From the NCBI GenBank assembly GCA_009774245.1, contig VSNM01000085.1, positions 1 to 21,519 on the forward strand: 21,519 nucleotides of DNA, in the 5' to 3' direction. Made by a program: the position numbers and the translations under genes. The stretch is from Lachnospiraceae bacterium. Lineage in GTDB: Bacteria > Bacillota > Clostridia > Lachnospirales > Lachnospiraceae. The notes beneath the pieces are model-generated. The model did not search any database. It was given only the letters and a program-made list of their open reading frames with translations, and was not told where the DNA came from. Shown here piece after piece: positions 5,937 through 12,356 of the stretch (positions are counted from its first letter, which is position 1; the number at the start of each line of letters is the position of its first letter).

Positions 5937-7334
5937 ATGGAGAAGTACTATCTCGCAGTTGATATCGGTGCGTCGAGCGGGCGTCACATATTGTCACATA
6001 TGGAAAATGGAAAAATGGTGCTGGAGGAAATCTATCGTTTTCCAAACGGCATGGAGGAGCATCAGGGGCAGAAGAGCTGGAATGTCGATGTGCTATTTGA
6101 GGAAATCAAGACAGGAATGCAAAAATGCAGGGAGCTCGGAAAGATACCGACATCGATGGGGATTGATACATGGGGCGTCGACTTCGTGCTGTTAGATCAG
6201 AATGATGAGCGGATTGGCAGCGCGGTCGCTTACCGTGATGAGCGCACGAAGGATATGGACCAAAAGGTCTATGAGCTGATCGCGGAGAAGGAGCTGTATG
6301 GCAGGACCGGAATTCAGAAACAGATCTTTAACACCATTTATCAGCTGATGGCGCTGAAAACAGGAAGCCCGGAGGCGCTTGCGGCAGCATCGAAGCTGCT
6401 GTTGATTCCGGATTATTTCAATTTCCGATTGACGGGGAGGGCTGTGACAGAGTACACAAACGCGACGACAACGCAGCTTGTAAATGCCCGTACAAAGAAC
6501 TGGGACGAAGAGCTGATACGGCGGCTGGGTTATCCGGTCTCGATCTTCCAACAGATCGCAATGCCGGGGGCAGAGCTCGGCAGCCTGAAAGAGGAGATCG
6601 CCAGCGAGGTCGGCTATACATGTAAAGTCATTTTGCCGGCGACGCACGATACGGGTTCTGCTGTGGCGGCGGTTCCCGTTGCGGGGGAGGAGGATGTGCT
6701 CTACATTAGTTCGGGGACCTGGTCGCTGATGGGAACGGAGCTTTCTGAGGCGGACTGCAGCGAGGAGAGCAGGCAGCATAATCTCACAAACGAGGGCGGC
6801 TATCATTACCGATTCCGCTATCTGAAGAATATCATGGGACTCTGGATGATTCAGTCCGTCAAAAAGGAGATCGGCGGTGCGCTTGGGTTTGGAGAGATCT
6901 GCGAGGCAGCGTCGCAATGTGATATCGCGTCGATCGTGGACTGCAATGACGATCGTTTTCTCGCGCCGGACAATATGACGGAGGAAGTGCGGGCAGCGTG
7001 CAGAGAATCCGGGCAGCGGGAGCCGGAGGGAATCGCAGAGACAGCGGCGGTCATCTATAACAGTCTCGCAAAATGCTATGCAGATGCCAAAACGGAAATC
7101 GAGACTATGACAGGCAGGAGCTATGACAGCATTCATATCATCGGAGGCGGCGCGAACGCGGATTACTTAAACCGCCTGACGGCAAAGGCGACAGGAAAAA
7201 GGGTTCTGGCAGGACCAGTGGAGGCGACGGCGGTTGGAAATCTTGCCGTGCAGATGATTGCGGACGGGGCGTTTGCCAGCCTGGCAGATGCGAGAAAATG
7301 TATTTTGGAGTCTTTTCCTATTAAAATATTTTAA
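5937..7334 (+). CDS. rhaB: Rhamnulokinase
   Basis: Phosphorylates L-rhamnulose to L-rhamnulose 1-phosphate with ATP, the second step of L-rhamnose breakdown, in the cytoplasm. The 465-residue protein is a FGGY-family sugar kinase, close to the usual length. It has the first phosphate motif AVDIGASSGR near the N-terminus, GIDTWGVDFVLLD with the catalytic-type Asp, ATHDTGSAVAAVP and ISSGTWSLMG in the middle, and the adenosine motif IIGGGANADYLN near residue 400. Start at ATG 5937 (MEKYYLAVDIG): the frame is open to 5733, but that stretch spans a terminator and has no kinase sequence, and GAAAGG lies 10 bases before ATG 5937. First gene of rhaBAD-fucO, 50 bp ahead of rhaA. Promoter not clearly seen between the terminator and the gene. 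Confidence 0.95.
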   Translation: MEKYYLAVDIGASSGRHILSHMENGKMVLEEIYRFPNGMEEHQGQKSWNVDVLFEEIKTGMQKCRELGKIPTSMGIDTWGVDFVLLDQNDERIGSAVAYRDERTKDMDQKVYELIAEKELYGRTGIQKQIFNTIYQLMALKTGSPEALAAASKLLLIPDYFNFRLTGRAVTEYTNATTTQLVNARTKNWDEELIRRLGYPVSIFQQIAMPGAELGSLKEEIASEVGYTCKVILPATHDTGSAVAAVPVAGEEDVLYISSGTWSLMGTELSEADCSEESRQHNLTNEGGYHYRFRYLKNIMGLWMIQSVKKEIGGALGFGEICEAASQCDIASIVDCNDDRFLAPDNMTEEVRAACRESGQREPEGIAETAAVIYNSLAKCYADAKTEIETMTGRSYDSIHIIGGGANADYLNRLTAKATGKRVLAGPVEATAVGNLAVQMIADGAFASLADARKCILESFPIKIF

Positions 7335-7384
7335 TAATAATAATGACAGAGCGTGCAGACAGCTCACGCGGAAATGGAGGAACA

Positions 7385-8644
7385 ATGAATCAGAACGAAA
7401 GGTACGAGGAAGCAAAGAGGAAATATGCCACAGTCGGCGTGGACACCGACGCAGCGATCACAAAATTGAAAGAAATTCCGGTATCACTGCACTGCTGGCA
7501 GGGGGATGACGTCACAGGATTTGACCATGACGGTCCGCTGACAGGCGGCATCCAGACGACAGGCGACTATCCCGGAAAGGCGAGGACGCCGGAAGAGCTG
7601 ATGCAGGACATGGATCAGGCATTGAAACTGATGCCCGGCAAAAAGAAGCTGAACCTGCACGCAAGCTATGCTATTTTTGAAAAGGATGGGTTTGTGGACC
7701 GTGATCAGATCGAGCCAAAGCATTTTGCGAAGTGGGTGGAATTTGCGAAGGAGAGAAATATGGGAATTGACTTCAATCCGACATTTTTCTCCCATGACAG
7801 GGTTAAGGACGGCCTTACGCTGTCAAGTCCGGACGAGGAGACGAGAAAATTCTGGATTGCGCACGGAAAGGCGTGCGTCCGCATCTCGCAGTATTTTGCT
7901 GAGGAGACGGGTGTGCCCTGTGTGATGAACATATGGACCGGCGACGGTTATAAAGATATTCCCGCTGACCGCATGGGACCGCGGCTCCGCTACAAGGATT
8001 CTATCGAGCAGATTTTGGCGGAGCCGTATGACAGGAAGCTTGTGAAGCCCTGCGTGGAGTCAAAGGTGTTTGGCATCGGAGTCGAGGCGTTCACGGCCGG
8101 AAGCGCGGAGTTTACGCTGACCTTTGCGGCGACGCATGAGGGCTGTCTGCCTCTGATGGACAATGGCCACTATCACCCGACAGAGGTGGTATCGGACAAG
8201 ATTCCGGCGCTGCTGTGCTTTTTCCCGGAAATCGCGCTGCACATCACCCGGCCAATCCGCTGGGACAGCGACCATGTGGTGTTGTTTGATGATGAGACGA
8301 AGGAGATGGCAAAGGAGATCGTCCGCAATGACGCACTTGGGCGCGTATACATGGCTCTGGATTATTTTGATGCGAGCATCAACAGGATATCGGCGTGGAC
8401 AGTGGGATTCCGCAGCTGGCAGAAAGCGCTGCTGAGCGCGCTGTGTACACCGAACGCGGAGTTTCGGAAGCTGCAGAATGAGAACCGCATGACGGAGCTG
8501 ATGGTGATGCAGGAGGATATCAAGACCTTTCCGTTTGGCGATGTCTGGGAGGAGTACTGCAGACAGTGCGGCGTGATCGCGGACAACAGCTGGTTCGATG
8601 CGGTCAGGAAATATGAAGAGGAAGTATTGTCGAAGAGAGCATGA
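7385..8644 (+). CDS. rhaA: L-rhamnose isomerase
   Basis: Interconverts L-rhamnose and L-rhamnulose, the first step of the pathway; a cytoplasmic metal-dependent TIM-barrel enzyme. It is 419 residues, the length of the Escherichia coli enzyme, and matches family motifs throughout: VSLHCWQGDDVTGFD near 33-47, KLNLHASYA, NPTFFSHD, WTGDGYKDIPADR, ESKVFGIGVEAFTAGSAE, and LMDNGHYHPTE with the metal-region His and Asp. Start ATG 7385 has GGAGG at 7376-7380; an in-frame ATG at 7343 has no ribosome site and would add a stretch foreign to the family. GC-rich codon use agrees with the rest of the operon. Followed by an intercistronic hairpin before rhaD. Confidence 0.97.
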   Translation: MNQNERYEEAKRKYATVGVDTDAAITKLKEIPVSLHCWQGDDVTGFDHDGPLTGGIQTTGDYPGKARTPEELMQDMDQALKLMPGKKKLNLHASYAIFEKDGFVDRDQIEPKHFAKWVEFAKERNMGIDFNPTFFSHDRVKDGLTLSSPDEETRKFWIAHGKACVRISQYFAEETGVPCVMNIWTGDGYKDIPADRMGPRLRYKDSIEQILAEPYDRKLVKPCVESKVFGIGVEAFTAGSAEFTLTFAATHEGCLPLMDNGHYHPTEVVSDKIPALLCFFPEIALHITRPIRWDSDHVVLFDDETKEMAKEIVRNDALGRVYMALDYFDASINRISAWTVGFRSWQKALLSALCTPNAEFRKLQNENRMTELMVMQEDIKTFPFGDVWEEYCRQCGVIADNSWFDAVRKYEEEVLSKRA

Positions 8645-8700
8645 AGAGAACATCTGGGTCCGCAAAGGACGCGGACTAAGATATTCTAAAGCTTCATGCG

Positions 8701-8727
8701 GGAAGAACGCAGGGGCAGCGTTCTTCC
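8701..8727 (+). other. Intercistronic hairpin between rhaA and rhaD
   Basis: GGAAGAACGC (8701-8710) and GCGTTCTTCC (8718-8727) form a perfect 10-bp stem around a 7-base loop. No T-run follows, so it is not a standard terminator. It may protect mRNA ends or set the level of rhaD-fucO against rhaBA. Confidence 0.7.
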
Positions 8728-8766
8728 GAAGGGTTTCGATTGTTGAAAGAATGGAGGTTATGTTTT

Positions 8767-9597
8767 ATGAATTTTTTAGACGCTGAGTTTGTACAGGGAT
8801 TTATCCGCATGGCGGACGACGGCTGGCAGCAGGGCTGGCATGAGAGAAACGGCGGAAACCTGTCGTATCGCGTAAAGCCGGAGGAAGTGGAGTCCGTGAA
8901 GGAGAATTTTGCGGCGAAGGACTGGCAGCCGATCGGGACAACAGTTCCAAAGCTTGCAGGGGAGCATTTCCTGGTGACAGGGAGCGGAAAATATTTTCGA
9001 AACGTGATTATCAAGCCGGAGGATTCCATCTGCATGATCGAGCTGGATGACAAGGGTGAGAACTATCGCATTGTTTGGGGGCTTGTGAACGGTGGCAGGC
9101 CAACTTCCGAGCTGCCGTCCCATCTGATGAACCATGAAGTGAAGAAGGAAGTGACAGATGGAAAGTATCGTGTCATTTACCATGCGCACACTACTAATGT
9201 GATCGCACTGACATTCGTGCTGCCACTGAGCGATGAAGTGTTTACGAGGGAGCTGTGGGAGATGGCGACCGAGTGTCCTGTTGTATTTCCTGATGGAATC
9301 GGCGTCGTGCCGTGGATGGTTCCGGGCGGACGCGAGATCGCGGTGGAGACGAGCAAGCTCATGAAGCTCTACGATGTGGCAATCTGGGCGCATCACGGCA
9401 TGTTTGCGGCAGGCGAGGACTTTGACCTGACTTTCGGCCTGATGCATACGGTGGAAAAATCGGCGGAGATTCTGGTGAAAATGCTGTCCATGCAGCCGAA
9501 TAAGCGTCAGACGATCACACCGGACGATTTCAGGAATCTTGCAAAGGACTTCAAAGTCACGCTTCCTGAGAAATTTCTGTATGAGAAGTATCTATAG
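8767..9597 (+). CDS. rhaD: Rhamnulose-1-phosphate aldolase
   Basis: Splits L-rhamnulose 1-phosphate into dihydroxyacetone phosphate and L-lactaldehyde; a class II, zinc-dependent aldolase. The 276 residues match the usual length (about 274). Visible are RNGGNLSYR near 27-35 (phosphate and substrate region), TGSGKYFRNV near 71-80, the catalytic Glu in SELPSH (E115), the zinc pair H139-A-H141 in YHAHTTN, and the third zinc ligand in WAHHGMF (H209 or H210). Start ATG 8767 lies nine bases after GGAGG (8753-8757). An ATG at 8760 is in another frame and a TTG at 8740 would bring the ribosome site inside the gene. Follows the hairpin and precedes fucO by 41 bp. Confidence 0.96.
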   Translation: MNFLDAEFVQGFIRMADDGWQQGWHERNGGNLSYRVKPEEVESVKENFAAKDWQPIGTTVPKLAGEHFLVTGSGKYFRNVIIKPEDSICMIELDDKGENYRIVWGLVNGGRPTSELPSHLMNHEVKKEVTDGKYRVIYHAHTTNVIALTFVLPLSDEVFTRELWEMATECPVVFPDGIGVVPWMVPGGREIAVETSKLMKLYDVAIWAHHGMFAAGEDFDLTFGLMHTVEKSAEILVKMLSMQPNKRQTITPDDFRNLAKDFKVTLPEKFLYEKYL

Positions 9598-9638
9598 TGA
9601 AAATTGCAGTGCGTAAAAAATAGAGAAGGAGAAAAATT

Positions 9639-10787
9639 ATGGCGAACAGATTTGTATTGAACGAGACATCTTATCATGGGGCAGGTGCGATCAGGGATAT
9701 CGTGCCCGAGGCAAAAGGAAGGGGATTTCAGAAGGCATTTGTGTGCTCTGATCCCGATCTGGTGAAATTCGGTGTGACAAAGAGAGTGCTCGATGTCCTT
9801 GACGGGGAGAAAATGGCGTATGAGCTGTACTCCGAGATCAAGCCGAACCCGACAGTCGAAAACGTGCAGACCGGCGTGACTGCATTTAAGAAATCCGGTG
9901 CGGATTACCTGATCGCGATTGGCGGCGGCTCTTCCATGGACACGGCGAAGGCGATCGGAATCATCATCAACAATCCGGAGTTTGAGGATGTTGTGAGCCT
10001 TGAGGGCGTAGCGCCTACGAAGAACAAGTCCGTGCCGATCTTCGCGGTGCCGACGACAGCAGGAACAGCGGCGGAGGTGACGATCAACTATGTCATCACA
10101 GACGTGTCAAAGAACCGCAAGATGGTCTGTGTGGACCCGAAAGACATTCCTGTCGTTGCGTTTGTCGATCCCGATATGATGTCGACCATGCCGAAGGGGC
10201 TCACTGCGGCAACCGGTATGGACGCACTCACACATGCCATCGAGGGCTACATCACAGCCGGTGCGTGGGAATTGTCGGATATGTTCCATCTGAAGGCGAT
10301 CGAGATTATCTCGCGCTCCCTGAGAGGTGCGGTGGACAACACGCCGGAGGGCAGGACGGACATGGCGCTCGGACAGTATGTTGCCGGTATGGGCTTCTCC
10401 AATGTAGGACTCGGGATCGTGCACTCCATGGCACACCCGCTCGGTGCGCTCTATGATACACCGCACGGCGTGGCAAATGCGATTATTCTTCCGACCGTCA
10501 TGGAGTACAATGCAGAAGCTACAGGCGAGAAATACCGCGAGGTCGCGAGGGCGATGGGCGTACAGGGCGTAGACGGCATGTCGCAGGAGGAGTACCGCAA
10601 GGCTGCAGTCGACGCTGTGAAGAAGTTGTCACAGGATGTCGGGATACCGGCAGATTTAAAAGAGATCGTCAAGAAGGAGGACATCCCGTTTCTGGCGCAG
10701 TCCGCCTACGACGATGCGTGCAGGCCGGGCAATCCGCGGGAGACAAGTGTGGAAGATATCACGAAGTTATATGAGTCATTGATTTAA
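9639..10787 (+). CDS. fucO: Lactaldehyde reductase (1,2-propanediol oxidoreductase)
   Basis: Reduces L-lactaldehyde from the RhaD reaction to L-1,2-propanediol with NADH, disposing of reducing power during fermentation of rhamnose. It is a 382-residue group III iron-dependent alcohol dehydrogenase. The nucleotide-binding GGGSSMDTAK is at 95-104 and the iron ligands are all present: D195 and H199 in GMDALTHAIE, H262 in VHSMAHPLG, H276 in TPHG. Ribosome site AGAAGGAG lies about eight bases before ATG 9639. Last gene of the operon. Its stop is only 4 bp from the stop of the convergent lrgB, with no terminator seen between. The specific lactaldehyde role rests on strong sequence likeness to FucO and on gene order. 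Confidence 0.94.
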   Translation: MANRFVLNETSYHGAGAIRDIVPEAKGRGFQKAFVCSDPDLVKFGVTKRVLDVLDGEKMAYELYSEIKPNPTVENVQTGVTAFKKSGADYLIAIGGGSSMDTAKAIGIIINNPEFEDVVSLEGVAPTKNKSVPIFAVPTTAGTAAEVTINYVITDVSKNRKMVCVDPKDIPVVAFVDPDMMSTMPKGLTAATGMDALTHAIEGYITAGAWELSDMFHLKAIEIISRSLRGAVDNTPEGRTDMALGQYVAGMGFSNVGLGIVHSMAHPLGALYDTPHGVANAIILPTVMEYNAEATGEKYREVARAMGVQGVDGMSQEEYRKAAVDAVKKLSQDVGIPADLKEIVKKEDIPFLAQSAYDDACRPGNPRETSVEDITKLYESLI

Positions 10788-10791
10788 AAAA

Positions 10792-11484
10792 TTACATCAG
10801 ATTGGCAAAGAGGGAGGCGCCCACGGCAGTCATGAGACCTGCGACAGCGATCGCAAGGCTGCTCATGGCGCCTTCGACCTCGCCCAGTTCCATCGCTTTG
10901 GCGGTGCCGATCGCATGGGAGGCAGTGCCGAGCGCCAGACCTTTTGCGATCGGTTCCTCGATTCGAAAGAGCCTGCACACAAACTCCGCGATGACATTTC
11001 CGAGAATCCCTGTGATGATAATGACGGCGACGGTGATTGTCGTTATGCCGCCCAGTTCTTCAGAGACGCCCATTCCGATCGCGGTGGTGATGGATTTGGG
11101 GAGCAGTGTCACGTACTGTTCATGCGTCAGGGAAAATAGTTTTGCCAGCACAAAGACACTTGCAAGGCTTGCCAGCACGCCCGCGGTGATGCCGCCGGCT
11201 ACGGCCTTTAGGTTTTTGCGGAGCAGTTCGAGCTGCTGGTACAGTGGAACCGCCAGACAGACGGTGGCAGGCGTCAGCAGATAGCTGATGTATCTGGCGC
11301 CTTCATTGTAGTGTGTGTAATCTACTTTTAAAAGAGTCAGAACTGCCATGACGCAGATGGTGGCGATGAGCAGCGGATTCAGGATCGCCAGCTTGAATTT
11401 CCTCTTGATCAGAAGTCCTGCCTCATATGCGCCCAGACTGATTGCGGCACCAAAAAAAACAGAGTCAAATAAAAATGATTTCAT
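10792..11484 (-). CDS. lrgB: LrgB/CidB family membrane protein
   Basis: A 230-residue, highly hydrophobic protein of the LrgB family, the partner of LrgA in systems linked to murein hydrolase control, programmed lysis and, in several bacteria, pyruvate or organic-acid transport. The N-terminus SVFFGAAISLGAYEAG, the central PKSITTAIGMGVSEELGG and the C-terminal GTASHAIGTAKAMELG are the conserved family segments; six or more membrane spans are likely. The start ATG overlaps the lrgA stop by 4 bp (ATGA), so translation is coupled. No terminator follows; the convergent fucO gene begins 4 bp past its stop. The symbol is by family; which substrate it handles is not known. Confidence 0.93.
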   Translation of the reverse strand: MKSFLFDSVFFGAAISLGAYEAGLLIKRKFKLAILNPLLIATICVMAVLTLLKVDYTHYNEGARYISYLLTPATVCLAVPLYQQLELLRKNLKAVAGGITAGVLASLASVFVLAKLFSLTHEQYVTLLPKSITTAIGMGVSEELGGITTITVAVIIITGILGNVIAEFVCRLFRIEEPIAKGLALGTASHAIGTAKAMELGEVEGAMSSLAIAVAGLMTAVGASLFANLM

Positions 11485-11858
11485 TGTTTGTCTGCCCCTT
11501 TCGTTTTATGATGATGATTCCTGCGAATCATGTGCTGCGTGACACGGCCGGTTGCCGCCATGACGATGACCGTGGTCAGTATTGTGATGACGACGACGGG
11601 AAACCAGATAGGCTGCAGGGCAGACCACGAGTCCAGCAGTCCGACAGCTGCCGGAATGAACATGACAGGCATGATTTCGATCAGAAAGTCGGCGGTCTCC
11701 TTGACTTGGTCGAGTTTCAGGATTTTCGTGCAGAGCGCCGCAAGCATCAGAACCAGACCGTAGACGCTTGCCGGAATCGGGAGTGGTATCAGGAAATGGA
11801 GCAGCTCCCCCAGAAAAGACACGAATAAAATGATGCAAAATTGTCTCAGATATTTCAT
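11481..11858 (-). CDS. lrgA: LrgA/CidA family holin-like membrane protein
   Basis: A 125-residue membrane protein with four hydrophobic spans, of the CidA/LrgA holin-like family that works with LrgB. Visible family features are the FLGELLHFLIPLPIPASVYGLVLM segment region (residues about 15-38, including P-x-P-x-S-x-x-G) and VMFIPAAVGLLDSW near 64-77; the C-terminus is basic and His-rich. Start ATG 11858 has GGAGG six bases ahead; an upstream in-frame extension to 11936 would overlap the HD-GYP-like tail and is not family sequence. It begins 16 bp after that tail's stop, so it probably belonged, and may still belong, to the kinase-Hpt transcription unit. No separate promoter was recognised in the short gap. 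Confidence 0.92.
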   Translation of the reverse strand: MKYLRQFCIILFVSFLGELLHFLIPLPIPASVYGLVLMLAALCTKILKLDQVKETADFLIEIMPVMFIPAAVGLLDSWSALQPIWFPVVVITILTTVIVMAATGRVTQHMIRRNHHHKTKGADKQ

Positions 11859-11874
11859 AGTGATCCTCCATATA

Positions 11875-12027
11875 TTAATCTTGCCAATATTGCGGCTCCG
11901 GAAGTTCCTGATACAGCTCATGTATTCTGTCCTCAACAGAGAAAAAGCCGTCCAGCAGGCGTGGGTTAAAAAGTCCGCACTGCCCGGTACTGATCATGTC
12001 CAAGACCTGTTTCCTGGAAAAGGTTTT
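11875..12027 (-). pseudogene. C-terminal tail of an HD-GYP-like response regulator, decapitated
   Basis: In the frame ending at TAA 11875-11877 the minus strand encodes KTFSRKQVLDMIS, then GQCGLFNPRLLDGFF and a short tail. The pattern F(S/T)..xxxMI..G.CG.FNP.LL is the typical end of HD-GYP/HD-domain phosphodiesterase regulators in Clostridia. Family likeness starts abruptly near 12027, inside the end of the Hpt gene and out of frame with it. Upstream of that point the frame carries no family sequence. No start codon or catalytic HD motif remains, so it is a relic. The family assignment is by motif, not by search. Confidence 0.65.
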
Positions 12028-12356
12028 ATGATCGCCTCCTGGACGGGCAGGAGCTGTTCATATTCTTTGCGTGCCTTCCCGGGCTGATTTAAGCGCAGCA
12101 AATCAAGCGCCTGCATATATCCCGCAAAAAGCGGTGTCATTTCCAGATTGCCGGTGAGGCCTTTCAGGATATGTACCCGGCCGATAAGCGTCTCAAGATC
12201 ATCCGCGTCAAAATCTGTCAGTTCAATCGGGTTCTCGTCTACGGAGTCAAGAAACATGTCAAGCGTCATTTCATAAAAGGATTCATCGCCCATCACACGT
12301 TCCAGTCCTGCATCCACATCCACTCCGAGTTCCCTCAATTCTTCAAAATAATTCAC
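11994..12356 (-). CDS. Histidine phosphotransfer (Hpt) protein, altered C-terminus
   Basis: A 120-residue Hpt-domain protein that would relay phosphate from the adjacent hybrid kinase's receiver domains to a downstream regulator. The phospho-accepting site is H62 in RVHILKGLTGN, the usual H-x-L-K-G core. Start is GTG 12356, overlapping the kinase stop as GTGA, with AAGGGGG ahead inside the kinase gene, so the two are translationally coupled. After about residue 108 the helix gives way to KPFPGNRSWT, which is the HD-GYP-like tail's DNA read in the wrong frame. The last ten residues are therefore a deletion-junction product. The core four-helix bundle should be nearly complete, so relay function may persist, but the natural receiver partner appears lost. 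Confidence 0.85.
   Translation of the reverse strand: MNYFEELRELGVDVDAGLERVMGDESFYEMTLDMFLDSVDENPIELTDFDADDLETLIGRVHILKGLTGNLEMTPLFAGYMQALDLLRLNQPGKARKEYEQLLPVQEAIIKPFPGNRSWT

Noticed and set aside
6192..7136. A 314-residue minus-strand frame opposite rhaB.
   Set aside because: Shadow of a GC-rich kinase gene; residue make-up rich in Arg, Cys and His with no motif.
9600..9638. A separate promoter for fucO.
   Set aside because: The 41-bp gap holds only a ribosome site; no -35/-10 pair was seen, so fucO is read with rhaD.
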